Assembly (NCBI RefSeq): GCF_027533625.1
Contig: NZ_JAQAGZ010000018.1
Location: 62,001-126,000, forward strand
Source: Paenibacillus gyeongsangnamensis
Lineage (GTDB): Bacteria; Bacillota; Bacilli; Paenibacillales; NBRC-103111
DNA: 64,000 bases
Direction of reading: 5' to 3'
Shown here: positions 52,128 to 60,408 of the stretch, one piece after another
Position numbering within the stretch: the first letter of the stretch is position 1
Layout of the letters: the number at the start of each line of letters is the position of its first letter
The notes under the pieces: generated by a model
Seen by the model: the letters and a program-made list of their open reading frames with translations, nothing else
Databases searched by the model: none
Told to the model about the DNA's origin: nothing
Translations under genes and position numbers: made by a program

Positions 52128-54122
52128 TTGGAAATTCAAGCTGCACCCCCCGTCGCTTCCGGGATGAAAACAGCTTCGAAGGCGGATAAGAAGCAGCTGT
52201 TCAAACGCTATCTCGCATTCTTGAAGCCCTACCGGATGACGCTGCTGGGCATTCTTGCGCTCGGCATATTGCAGTTCGCAACCCCCATGACCACCCCCTG
52301 GATGACAAAAATACTCATCGACGAGGTGCTGCCGGGCAAAGAGAGCTATTGGACGCTCGGAAAAGTCACGACCGTGCTGGGGGCCGTGTACTTGTTCGGC
52401 ATATGGATTAATTTTGCACGGGGGTCGATTACGTTCCGGCTCGGGAACCGGATGGTGTACGACATCCGCCAGCAGCTGTACCGGCACATGCAGCAGCTGT
52501 CCCAGCGCTTCTACGATAACCGTCAGGTGGGCAGCATCGTCACCCGGATCATCAATGACGTGAACGGCGCCCAAAATCTCGTGAACGGCGGCATGATCGG
52601 CCTTTTCTTCGACATGTTCCTCGTGCTGTTCGCCGGCTTTATGCTGTTCAAGCTGCACTGGCAGCTCGCCGTGCTGTCTCTGTGGATGCTGCCGCTGTAC
52701 TATCTGGTCTTCACCAACATGAATGTGCGCATCCGGCTCACATGGCGGACGGTGCACCGCCAGATGGAGCGGATTCAAGGCGTGCTGGTGGAGCGGATCG
52801 GCGGCATGAAGGTCGTGCAGTCGTTCAATCAAGAGGATCAGGAGATGAAACGGTTTGAGAAGCAGGCCAAGCATCACATCGGCTTTGCGAACCGGGCCAA
52901 CCTGCTTTCCAATTCGCTCGGGCGCATCAGCCAAACGTTCACCCAGGCCGGCACGCTGCTGATCTGGTTCGCCGGAGGACTGCTCGTGTTGAAGGGCCAT
53001 TTAAAAATCGGGGAGCTGGTAGCTTTCCAGGCCTACCTCGGCCAGCTCTACGGTCCCATTCAACGCTTCGCCGAAGCGAACGTGACGATCCAGAACTCGC
53101 TCAGCAACATCGAGCGGATTTTCGAGGTATTCGACATTGAGCCCGAGGTGACGATCAAGGAGAACGCCGTACGGATCGCCGCCTGCCACGGCTCCATCGT
53201 GTTCGACAAGGTCACGTTCACCTATGTCTCCGAACGGCCGGACCGCCCCGGGGGCCGCGGCAAGGGACAAGGAAAAGATGCGGCTTCCCGGGACGAGAGC
53301 TCCGTCGACCCGGATTTGGTCGAGCTGATCAAGCCGGACAAGAAATTCTACTTGATCCCGCCCAAGACGAGGCCGGAGCCGCTGCCAACGGTCCAGGAGC
53401 ACCGGCTCGCATTACGGAGCATCAGCTTTAAGGCGAAGCCGGGCGACGTCATTGCACTCGTCGGACCGAGCGGCGCAGGCAAATCGACGCTTGTTAATTT
53501 CATTCCCCGCTTCTACGATCCGGACGAAGGCTCTGTGAAGCTGGACGGCGTAGACCTGCGGGACTACGATCTGTACGACCTGCGGCGGCAAATTGCCGTC
53601 GTGCTGCAGGATAACGTGCTGTTCTCCGGCACGGTGTTCGAGAACATCGCCTACGGCGATCCGGACGCTACCGAGGAGAAGGTGATCGAAGCCGCCCGCG
53701 CCGCCAACGCCCATGAATTCATCATGGATATGGAGCAGGGCTACGACACGATCGTCGGTGAGCGCGGCGTACGGCTGTCCGGCGGCCAGAAGCAGCGGAT
53801 CGCTATCGCCCGCGCGCTGCTCAAGCAGCCCCGCATTCTCATTCTGGACGAAGCTACCTCGGCGCTGGACGCTGAATCGGAGGAGCTTGTAACGGAGGCG
53901 CTGGAGCGGCTGATGGAGGACCGGACGACCTTCATCATCGCCCACCGGCTCGCCACCGTCGTCCGCGCCGACCTCATTCTCGTCATGGACCGCGGCGAAA
54001 TCATCGAACGGGGAAGCCATGCCGAGCTGCTGGCCGCCGGCGGCCTGTACAAGGATTTATACGTCAAACAGCTCAAAGCGATGAACCCGGAGGAAATGAT
54101 GAGGCAATCGATGGGCTGGTAG
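52128..54122 (+). CDS. ABC exporter (fused TMD-NBD) with an insertion in the ATPase domain
   Basis: This protein of about 664 residues has six membrane helices (about 40-320), then an ATPase domain: Walker A GPSGAGKST (about 444-452), VLQDNVLFSGTV, signature VRLSGGQKQRIAIARALL, Walker B ILILDEATSALD and H-loop IIAHRLATV. It is an MsbA/LmrA-type homodimeric exporter, substrate unknown. About 55 residues rich in Pro, Arg, Lys and Asp are inserted between the A-loop region (FTYVSERP) and the first core strand (ALRSISFK), about 369-424; this is not usual. The TTG at 52128 has AGGAGG 9 nt upstream; the TTG at 52122 is too close. Confidence 0.88.
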   Translation: MEIQAAPPVASGMKTASKADKKQLFKRYLAFLKPYRMTLLGILALGILQFATPMTTPWMTKILIDEVLPGKESYWTLGKVTTVLGAVYLFGIWINFARGSITFRLGNRMVYDIRQQLYRHMQQLSQRFYDNRQVGSIVTRIINDVNGAQNLVNGGMIGLFFDMFLVLFAGFMLFKLHWQLAVLSLWMLPLYYLVFTNMNVRIRLTWRTVHRQMERIQGVLVERIGGMKVVQSFNQEDQEMKRFEKQAKHHIGFANRANLLSNSLGRISQTFTQAGTLLIWFAGGLLVLKGHLKIGELVAFQAYLGQLYGPIQRFAEANVTIQNSLSNIERIFEVFDIEPEVTIKENAVRIAACHGSIVFDKVTFTYVSERPDRPGGRGKGQGKDAASRDESSVDPDLVELIKPDKKFYLIPPKTRPEPLPTVQEHRLALRSISFKAKPGDVIALVGPSGAGKSTLVNFIPRFYDPDEGSVKLDGVDLRDYDLYDLRRQIAVVLQDNVLFSGTVFENIAYGDPDATEEKVIEAARAANAHEFIMDMEQGYDTIVGERGVRLSGGQKQRIAIARALLKQPRILILDEATSALDAESEELVTEALERLMEDRTTFIIAHRLATVVRADLILVMDRGEIIERGSHAELLAAGGLYKDLYVKQLKAMNPEEMMRQSMGW

Positions 54123-54186
54123 CTGATAGCTGCTAGCCGGCAGGCGGCGGTCTCGCTTAACGGGTCCGCCGCAGCCGAGGAACGAG

Positions 54187-54230
54187 AAGAAGCCAAGCTC
54201 CGCTTCGCGGCGGAGCCTGGCTTCTTGTTT
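54187..54230 (+). terminator. Terminator of the ABC exporter gene
   Basis: A 16-bp stem (54187-54202 with 54211-54226, one mismatch), 8-nt loop, ending TTCTTGTTT. Confidence 0.85.
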
Positions 54231-54336
54231 AGTTGATAAGAATTGATAAGTTTTCGAAGGCTTATCGCTTCGCATCAACCTTGATAAACGCGCTGGTTCT
54301 TGTAAGACAAGGACGGCGTAGCCGTTTATCCTGGTG
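54228..54336 (-). repeat. Dispersed structured repeat, copy 2 (inverted)
   Basis: Reverse-complement copy of 25739-25846, about 92% identical, with the same nested inverted repeats. In this copy the GATAAACG/CGTTTATC arms pair perfectly. It abuts the exporter terminator on one side and the stop codon of the acyltransferase gene on the other. Confidence 0.85.
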
Positions 54337-54876
54337 TCAGTGAAATCTCCTCATATACTCCAGCTCGTAGATCAATTCCTGGTTTCGCTTTCCGATCACT
54401 TTGGCAGGCACGCCGCCTACGATCGTGTAAGGGGGAACATCTTTCCTCACCACGGCGCCGGCGGCAACAACCGCACCTTCCCCGAGCCTCACCCCCGGCA
54501 GTATGACCGCCCGGCTGCCGATCCAAACATAATCTTCAATGGTTACCTTCCCCAGCACGCCGGCAAACGTTGGACTGTTTACTCCGTGCTCCGCCGTGAG
54601 GATCATCACTTCGGGGGAAATACTGACATTATTGCCGACAGTAAGCCCGCCCCTCCCGTCCAACGTACAATCCCGGTTAATGACGGAGTGGTCTCCGATC
54701 TCGATCCCTCCGCGCGTCATTAGCTTTTGCCCCATATGAACTGCCGTCATTTGGCCGATCCGAATGCCGTATATTCGTTTATAAAAGAAATACCGGATCG
54801 AATAAAAGGGGATGCCGTTCACCACATGATTCGCCGTATAGTGCAGCAGCTCGCTAACGAATTGTCTCAGACCCAT
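54337..54876 (-). CDS. Hexapeptide-repeat (left-handed beta-helix) acyltransferase
   Basis: This 179-residue protein has hexapeptide repeats (about 55-165). Features are GGIEIGDHSVINRDCTLDG, VSISPEVMILTAEHG (catalytic-type His), VWIGSRAVILPGVRLGEGAVVAAGAVV and the closing PPYTIVGGVPAKVIG. It resembles WbbJ/maltose O-acetyltransferase-type enzymes that use acetyl-CoA or acyl-CoA on sugars. Acceptor unknown; no polysaccharide cluster is adjacent. The ATG at 54876 has GAGGTG 9 nt upstream. Confidence 0.87.
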   Translation of the reverse strand: MGLRQFVSELLHYTANHVVNGIPFYSIRYFFYKRIYGIRIGQMTAVHMGQKLMTRGGIEIGDHSVINRDCTLDGRGGLTVGNNVSISPEVMILTAEHGVNSPTFAGVLGKVTIEDYVWIGSRAVILPGVRLGEGAVVAAGAVVRKDVPPYTIVGGVPAKVIGKRNQELIYELEYMRRFH

Positions 54877-54988
54877 TCCCGGAAGCACCTCATTATTCTA
54901 AATAGATTAACTATGATACATTATGTATCATAACGGTGATAACCGTCAACTCTATTGTACAAGCACCCCTCATTAGTGACCTTGCCAT

Positions 54989-55020
54989 AAAAAAACCGGC
55001 TGTTCCGAAGAACAAGCCGG
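54989..55020 (-). terminator. Terminator of the siderophore-binding protein gene
   Basis: GCCGGCTTGTTC and GAACAGCCGG pair (one bulge) around TTCG, followed by T7 on the minus strand. Confidence 0.85.
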
Positions 55021-55048
55021 CTTTTCACCCTCTGAATGATTCGTTCCC

Positions 55049-56053
55049 TTAAGGCTTCACGTCATAAATCTTATACAAATCGTCCAGCATCAGGTTCGCC
55101 GCTTTGACGCCCCCGGCCGTGTTCCACGTCGCATCGCTCACCTTGATCAGCTTGTTGTTCTTCACAACCTTCAGGTTCTTCCAGAGCGGATCGTTCATCC
55201 ATTCCTGCTCCTGCTTCGTTCCTTTGCCGTCCCCGATCTCATACGTGAAATAGAATACCTTATCCGCCGCGTCAAGCTCCGGCAGCCGCTCCTTCGTAAT
55301 ATCCTCGAACGACTTCTCGTCGCTCTTCGGATCGGAGCGCGGAATGCCGATCTGCTTGAAGATGACGCCGGAAAACATATCGCCGTAATAAAAGCGCGTC
55401 TTCCCGCCCATAAAGCGGACGACGGCCACTTTCTCCTTCAGCTTGTCGCCGGCCTTGCTCTTGAAATCGTCGATCCGCTTGTCGAACGCGGCGATGACCT
55501 TGTCGCCTTCCGCCTTCTTGTTGAGCGTATCCGCATACAGCTTGAAATTACTCTTCCATTCGCCTCGCAGCGTCTCCGAGAAGACCGTCGGCGCGATTGC
55601 TTTCAGCTGCTCGTAGATTTTCTCTTGACGCATCTTGTTGCCGATGATCAAGTCCGGCTTAAGTGAAGCGATCAGCTCCAGGTTCGGCTGAGATTCCCCC
55701 CCGACCGTCTTTACGCCTTCCATGTCCGCACGGATATGATCGAACCATGGGCTGCCGTAGTACGATTCTACAGCGCCTACCGGTTTGACGCCGAGCGCCA
55801 GTAGCGCTTCCGTGCCTTCGTTCGTCAGTACGACGACCCGCTGCGGATGCGCGGGCACTTCCGTTTCGCCCATCGCGTGCTTGATCTTGCGCGGTGCGTC
55901 GGCTGCCGCCGCCGAACCGGACTTGTCGTCGCCAGTCCCCGGCTGCGCCGCAGGCTTACTGCCCCCGCAGGCCACGAGAACTAAGGAAAGCATAAAAATC
56001 AAGGCCAGCAGCGCCGCCGGTTTACCTCGAAGCAAACGATCGTGAAACCCCAT
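55049..56053 (-). CDS. Iron-siderophore-binding lipoprotein
   Basis: This 334-residue lipoprotein has lipobox LVAC (Cys29) and a type III periplasmic-binding (FecB/FeuA) fold: RVVVLTNEGTEALLALGVKPVG, PNLELIASLKPDLIIG, the long connecting helix, and the C-terminal DATWNTAGGVKAANLMLDDL. The last motif resembles B. subtilis YfiY-type hydroxamate/citrate siderophore receptors; the exact siderophore is not determined. It is divergent from the permease-ATPase-reductase operon, with Fur boxes between. Confidence 0.9.
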   Translation of the reverse strand: MGFHDRLLRGKPAALLALIFMLSLVLVACGGSKPAAQPGTGDDKSGSAAAADAPRKIKHAMGETEVPAHPQRVVVLTNEGTEALLALGVKPVGAVESYYGSPWFDHIRADMEGVKTVGGESQPNLELIASLKPDLIIGNKMRQEKIYEQLKAIAPTVFSETLRGEWKSNFKLYADTLNKKAEGDKVIAAFDKRIDDFKSKAGDKLKEKVAVVRFMGGKTRFYYGDMFSGVIFKQIGIPRSDPKSDEKSFEDITKERLPELDAADKVFYFTYEIGDGKGTKQEQEWMNDPLWKNLKVVKNNKLIKVSDATWNTAGGVKAANLMLDDLYKIYDVKP

Positions 56054-56098
56054 TTTGTTTATTGACCTCCCAAGTAAAAATGCAATGCATCCCAAATT

Positions 56099-56117
56099 GA
56101 TAATGATTATCATTAAC
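56099..56117. promoter_or_regulatory. Fur box 1
   Basis: GATAATGATTATCATTAAC matches 17 of 19 positions of the Fur consensus, 46 bp before the binding-protein start. Confidence 0.9.
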
Positions 56118-56163
56118 GAACAATATATTACTTGCAGCAGCCTCACTTGTCAAAAAATACTTT

Positions 56164-56182
56164 GATAATGATTCTCAAATTC
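56164..56182. promoter_or_regulatory. Fur box 2
   Basis: GATAATGATTCTCAAATTC matches about 14 of 19 consensus positions and abuts the -35 of the rightward promoter. Confidence 0.8.
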
Positions 56183-56183
56183 A

Positions 56184-56212
56184 TTGACAGGTGATAACCA
56201 CTCTCATACAAT
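56184..56212 (+). promoter_or_regulatory. Promoter of the siderophore permease operon
   Basis: TTGACA and TACAAT are spaced by exactly 17 nt. The spacer holds a third, weaker Fur-like sequence (GATAACCACTCTCAT). Confidence 0.8.
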
Positions 56213-56234
56213 GAAATGAGCCGGGCCACCCGGC

Positions 56235-56287
56235 AAGGGTCCTCTGGGAAAGCGCAAAGCATTCCCGCCGTCCCTTCAATCTTTTTT
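56235..56287 (+). terminator. Attenuator-like hairpin in the siderophore operon leader
   Basis: AAGGG...CCCTT enclosing GGGAA...TTCCC is followed by CAATC and T6, between the promoter and the first gene. A second small hairpin (ACCCGC/GCGGGT) follows. It may terminate part of the transcripts before the permease genes. Confidence 0.35.
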
Positions 56288-56336
56288 AACATCACCCGCT
56301 GTAGGCGGGTTGTGACAGGAAGCAGGCTGCGCCCTT

Positions 56337-57371
56337 ATGAACATGAACATGAACATGAATACCAACCGGATCAACTTCCGCCGATCCTATAAAAGCATCG
56401 GATTCGCTCTATCCGTACTGCTGCTCGGAGCCGCCATGACCTTCAGCGTCATGTTCGGACTCCGCACTTACTCCTGGGAGCAGATCGTTTCCGCTTATAT
56501 GCAGTTTAACGGCTCCAACGAGCATATCATCATTCAGACCGCCCGTGTGCCGAGAGCGCTCATCGCCGCGCTCGTTGGAGGCAGCCTGGCCGTCGCCGGA
56601 GCTTTGATGCAGGCGATCACCCACAATCCGCTCGCTTCGCCCAGCATCTTCGGGGTGAATGCAGGGGCGGCTTTTGCCATTGTATTGTCGGTGGCGCTGT
56701 TCAATGTGTCCGGACTCTCGCAGTTCACCTGGATCGCCTTCCTCGGCGCAGCGGTGAGCGCAGGTCTCGTTTATACGCTCGGCTCGCTCGGCAGGGACGG
56801 CCTGACGCCGATCAAGATTACGCTGGCGGGCTCCGCCATGAGCGCTTTCTTCGCTGCGCTGACCCAAGGCATCCTGCTGGCCAGCGGCAAAGCGTTCGAC
56901 CAGGTGCTCTTCTGGCTCGTCGGGTCGGTGGCGGGACGCACGATGGACATGTTCCTGTCCGTCTTCCCTTATATGCTCGCGGCTATCATCGGCGCATTCC
57001 TGCTCGCCTCGCCCATTAACGTGTTGTCCATGGGCGAAGACGTGGCCAAAGGCCTCGGGCAGCGGACCGCACTCGTCAAAGCCGCAGCCGCGGTCGTCAT
57101 CGTCCTCCTCGCCGGAGGCTCGGTGGCGGTGGCCGGTCCCGTCGTCTTCGTCGGGATTATCGTGCCCCATGTCGCCCGATTTCTGGTCGGAACGGACCAT
57201 CGCTGGCTGCTTCCTTACTGCGCCGTGTTAGGCGCGCTGCTGCTCGTTAGCGCGGACATTGCGGCCCGCTTCATAGCGATGCCGAAGGAAGTGCAGGTGG
57301 GCGTGACGACCGCACTGCTCGGCGTTCCGTTCTTCGTCTACATCGCGCGGAAAGGGGGGCTGCCCGGATGA
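56337..57371 (+). CDS. FecCD-family siderophore permease 1
   Basis: This 344-residue permease has about ten membrane helices and the FecCD/BtuC motifs RVPRALIAALVGGSLAVAGA, MQAITHNPLASPSIFGVNAG and GPVVFVGIIVPHVARFLVG. It begins MNMNMNMNT, encoded by repeated ATGAAC units, so several starts are possible and the exact one cannot be fixed. It forms the channel with the next permease. Confidence 0.9.
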   Translation: MNMNMNMNTNRINFRRSYKSIGFALSVLLLGAAMTFSVMFGLRTYSWEQIVSAYMQFNGSNEHIIIQTARVPRALIAALVGGSLAVAGALMQAITHNPLASPSIFGVNAGAAFAIVLSVALFNVSGLSQFTWIAFLGAAVSAGLVYTLGSLGRDGLTPIKITLAGSAMSAFFAALTQGILLASGKAFDQVLFWLVGSVAGRTMDMFLSVFPYMLAAIIGAFLLASPINVLSMGEDVAKGLGQRTALVKAAAAVVIVLLAGGSVAVAGPVVFVGIIVPHVARFLVGTDHRWLLPYCAVLGALLLVSADIAARFIAMPKEVQVGVTTALLGVPFFVYIARKGGLPG

Positions 57372-58351
57372 AGACGACCGCAAGAAGCCGTTATGTCACA
57401 CTGCGGGGCCCGCTTTATTCTTACCTGGTGCACAAGAAAGCCGTCACCGTCACTCTTCTCCTGCTCGCCGTCACGACCGTACTGATGATCGTAAGCACGG
57501 GCATCGGCAGCGTCTACATCGCTCCGGGCGAGGTGGTCCGCTCGATCTTCGGCTTCGGCTCCGACTCGAGCGAAATGATCGTCCGCTCGCTCCGTCTGCC
57601 GCGCGTCATCATGGCGGTGCTGATCGGAGCGGCGCTGGCGGTGTCCGGTGCGATCCTGCAGGGTATTGTCCGCAATTCGCTCGCTTCCCCCGATACGGTC
57701 GGCACGACCGGAGGGGCGACGCTCGGCGCGGTGCTGTTTTTCTTCTTCCTCTCGAATAAGCTCAGCATTCATCTGCTGCCGCTTGCGGCCGTCATCGGAG
57801 CGTTTGCGGCCACCCTGCTCGTTTACATCCTCTCGTGGAAAAACGGCGTGATGCCGCTCCGGCTCGTTCTGGTCGGCATCGGCTTCTCGGCCGCCATGAG
57901 CTCGCTTTCGTATATGCTGATGATTTCCGGCCCGATCGTCCTGGCCAACCAATCGCTGACGTTCATGACCGGTAGCGTCTACGGCGTCTCCTGGGAGAAA
58001 TCGGTGCTCCCTCTGCTGCCGTGGATGATCGTCCTGCTGCCGCTGATCTTCCTCTGTGCCAGGCACCTGAATATTCAGGGGCTGGGCGAGGATATCGCGA
58101 AGGGCGTCGCCTTCGGCGGCGCGATCAACTTCATCGGCCTGCTTGCCCCGCATATCGGCCGCAAGCTGGTCGGCCCCAGCTTCGGCGCGCTGCTGCCGGT
58201 AAGCGCCCTGTGCGGCGCGATCATCCTGCTGCTGGCCGATCTGGCCGGACGAACGCTGCTGCCGCCGCACGATATTCCGGCGGGCGTATTCACCGCGGCG
58301 ATCGGGGCACCCTTTTTCATCTATCTGCTGTACCGCAGCCGTCATCGCTGA
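57368..58351 (+). CDS. FecCD-family siderophore permease 2
   Basis: This 327-residue permease has about nine to ten membrane helices with RLPRVIMAVLIGAALAVSGA, LQGIVRNSLASPDTVGTTGG and the coupling helix GGAINFIGLLAPHIGRKLVG. The start overlaps the previous stop by 4 bp (ATGA). Confidence 0.9.
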   Translation: MKTTARSRYVTLRGPLYSYLVHKKAVTVTLLLLAVTTVLMIVSTGIGSVYIAPGEVVRSIFGFGSDSSEMIVRSLRLPRVIMAVLIGAALAVSGAILQGIVRNSLASPDTVGTTGGATLGAVLFFFFLSNKLSIHLLPLAAVIGAFAATLLVYILSWKNGVMPLRLVLVGIGFSAAMSSLSYMLMISGPIVLANQSLTFMTGSVYGVSWEKSVLPLLPWMIVLLPLIFLCARHLNIQGLGEDIAKGVAFGGAINFIGLLAPHIGRKLVGPSFGALLPVSALCGAIILLLADLAGRTLLPPHDIPAGVFTAAIGAPFFIYLLYRSRHR

Positions 58352-58399
58352 CGCAGCCGCCGTCCGGCTTGCCACCATACTTTGAAGGAGCTGACGCTC

Positions 58400-59254
58400 A
58401 TGACGCACCAACCCGCAATGGAAGCCCGGTCGCTTCATCTGTCCTACGGGGATACCGCAATCTTCGATAGCCTGAATCTCAGCATACCGAAGGGCCGGAT
58501 TACCGTATTCATCGGCAGCAACGGCTGCGGCAAATCGACGCTGCTCCGTTCCCTGGCGCGGCTTCTGAAACCGAAGAGCGGAGCCATTCTGCTGGACGGC
58601 GAGGCGCTGCTTCGGCTCCCGACGAAGGAAATCGCCAAACGGATGGCGATTCTGCCGCAAGGTCCGGCCGCTCCCGAGGGACTCACGGTGCTGCAGCTCG
58701 TCAAGCAGGGCCGCTACCCTTACCAAAGCTGGCTGCAGCAGTGGTCCGCCGAGGACGAACGCAAGGTCCGCACCGCACTGGAGTTGACCCGGATGGAGCC
58801 CTACGCCGAACGGACGGTGGACAGCTTGTCCGGCGGACAGCGGCAGCGGGCTTGGATCGCGATGACGCTGGTGCAGGATACGGATACGATTCTGCTGGAC
58901 GAACCGACGACTTACTTGGACCTTACGCACCAGATTGAGGTGCTGGATCTTCTGTTCGAGCTCAACGAACAGGAACGGCGCACCATCGTGATGGTGCTGC
59001 ACGATATGAACCTCGCCTGTCGGTATGCCCATCACATCGTAGTGATCAAAGACGGGGCCGTGTACGGCGAAGGCCGTCCCGAGGAGATCATGACCGAACG
59101 GCTCATCCGGGATGTGTTCGGCATGGAATGCCGCGTGGCGCAGGACCCGATCTTCGGGACGCCGATGTGCATACCTTTCGGCAAAGGACGAATGCTACTA
59201 CCACGTCAGGAGAGCGGTTATGAACATGCGGAACGCGAGCTTGAGAACGTTTGA
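58400..59254 (+). CDS. FecE/FhuC-type siderophore importer ATPase
   Basis: This 284-residue ATPase has Walker A GSNGCGKST (about 39-47), signature LSGGQRQRAWIAM, Walker B TILLDEPTTYLD and VLHDMNLACRYAHHIVVIKDG, the hallmark of iron-siderophore ATPases. GAAGGAG lies 11 nt before the ATG at 58400. Its 3' end overlaps the next gene by 35 bp. Confidence 0.92.
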   Translation: MTHQPAMEARSLHLSYGDTAIFDSLNLSIPKGRITVFIGSNGCGKSTLLRSLARLLKPKSGAILLDGEALLRLPTKEIAKRMAILPQGPAAPEGLTVLQLVKQGRYPYQSWLQQWSAEDERKVRTALELTRMEPYAERTVDSLSGGQRQRAWIAMTLVQDTDTILLDEPTTYLDLTHQIEVLDLLFELNEQERRTIVMVLHDMNLACRYAHHIVVIKDGAVYGEGRPEEIMTERLIRDVFGMECRVAQDPIFGTPMCIPFGKGRMLLPRQESGYEHAERELENV

Positions 59255-59963
59255 AGAAGACTTCGGCCTCCTCCTCGGGAAGACGGATGACGACGCGGGG
59301 CTTTCCAGCCTCCGATGCCCCGGGGAAGAGCTCCTGACGCGGGAAGGCCTGGAGAGCCTTCTCCGCCGGTTCGGGCAAGGTCTCGGCTCGACCGCCTGGA
59401 AGACGACGGCCTCCCTCTTTACCAAATACTATGCGAAAAAGCTGTGCGGCGTCCTCTACGCCATGTCGGTTATGGACAAGGGGCTGCTCCTGCCTCTCCG
59501 CTGCGCCGTGCTGGAGCTGCGCGAAGCGCCGGATTTCCGCATCCGAACCGGGAACGCGGAGCTTGTCCCCGCTCCGGCGTCCGGCCGGGCGGCTTGGCGC
59601 CGGGAGACGGTGCGTCAGCTGTTTGCGGAGCATCTTGCGCAGCTGCTCGATGCGATCGCCAGACATACATGTGTGAATAAGGACATCCTGTGGGAGAACG
59701 CGCTGGTCTATATCCGTCACGGCTACGGCGAATGGGTGCAGGAAGCCGCATCGGAAGCGGACCGGCAGCGGATCGAGGGCGATTACCGGTTTCTTATGGA
59801 GGAAGCGGGGCCAGACCTCTTGGGCGGCGAGGACGCCCATCCTTTTGCCGGGTACAGCACCGCCCTCGTGCCGGGAAAGCCCCCGGTACGCAAAACGTGC
59901 TGCATGCGCTGCTTGCTGCCCGAAGCCGCGTACTGCAAAACTTGTCCGAGAGCGAACGGTTAG
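59220..59963 (+). CDS. FhuF-like ferric-siderophore reductase
   Basis: This 247-residue protein resembles the IucA/IucC-FhuF group. The C-terminus has the Cys cluster KTCCMRCLLPEAAYCKTCPR, which matches the CC-x(10-12)-C-x2-C [2Fe-2S] site of FhuF. It should release iron in the cytoplasm by reducing the ferric siderophore delivered by the importer. It begins inside the ATPase gene (ATG 59220, GGAGAG upstream), a 35-bp overlap, so the two are coupled. Confidence 0.85.
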   Translation: MNMRNASLRTFEEDFGLLLGKTDDDAGLSSLRCPGEELLTREGLESLLRRFGQGLGSTAWKTTASLFTKYYAKKLCGVLYAMSVMDKGLLLPLRCAVLELREAPDFRIRTGNAELVPAPASGRAAWRRETVRQLFAEHLAQLLDAIARHTCVNKDILWENALVYIRHGYGEWVQEAASEADRQRIEGDYRFLMEEAGPDLLGGEDAHPFAGYSTALVPGKPPVRKTCCMRCLLPEAAYCKTCPRANG

Positions 59964-60046
59964 CGGGCTTTCGGGGCGTGATCGTACGTGAAGGTCTCGG
60001 AGGACGGCAGCAGCCGGCTTCCGCAGGCCTCCAAATTTTTTTGTGT

Positions 60047-60064
60047 TTGTGATTTTTTTCACAT
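60047..60064. promoter_or_regulatory. Rex/Fnr-type site 1
   Basis: TTGTGATTTTTTTCACAT fits TTGTGA-N6-TCACA, the shared shape of Rex and Bacillus Fnr operators. It overlaps a possible -35 (TTCACA, 16 nt before TATGGT). Confidence 0.6.
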
Positions 60065-60235
60065 CGAAAGCGGATGTCCTATGGTACATTAAAGATGCGG
60101 TAAGGAAGTTAAAGATAAAGCGACGGACCAGCAAGGCGGGAATGAAAGCAACGCCCCGAGCGATGCCCGGGGAAGCCGCCCGGGAGCCCGGCAACCGCTG
60201 CAGCCGCGATCCTCACAAGGAAAGGAGCAAGAGCC

Positions 60236-60322
60236 ATGAACGCGCAACTCCGCTTACGATACCTGCTTCCGAACCCGGGAAACCTTGTACGTTCCGGCCA
60301 GTCCCGGTACTCTCTTGAATAG
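60236..60322 (+). CDS. Possible 28-residue leader ORF before doxX
   Basis: AAGGAAAGGAG sits about 7 nt before an ATG that opens a 28-codon frame rich in Leu, Arg and Tyr. It stops in TAG 87 bp before the DoxX gene. The region upstream (about 60110-60230) is GC-rich with several possible hairpins; I do not recognise a known riboswitch in it. Coding status is supported only by the ribosome site. Confidence 0.35.
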   Translation: MNAQLRLRYLLPNPGNLVRSGQSRYSLE

Positions 60323-60350
60323 ACGGGAAGCCTGCTTTTTATAGGTTAAT

Positions 60351-60368
60351 TTGTGAAAAAAATCACTT
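60351..60368. promoter_or_regulatory. Rex/Fnr-type site 2
   Basis: TTGTGAAAAAAATCACTT, a second near-palindrome of the same type, 41 bp before the DoxX start. The pair brackets the whole leader. Confidence 0.55.
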
Positions 60369-60408
60369 AAATATCCGGTGGTAGCCCCACCTTAAGGAGA
60401 TGTCGATC

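Noticed and set aside
60110..60230. Known riboswitch (SAM, cobalamin, TPP, c-di-AMP, c-di-GMP, THF)
   Set aside because: I compared remembered core motifs and none fits; described only as a structured leader. A covariance-model search would decide.
60043..60318. 91-residue ORF before doxX
   Set aside because: Starts inside the palindromic operator with no ribosome site and has basic, low-quality sequence.
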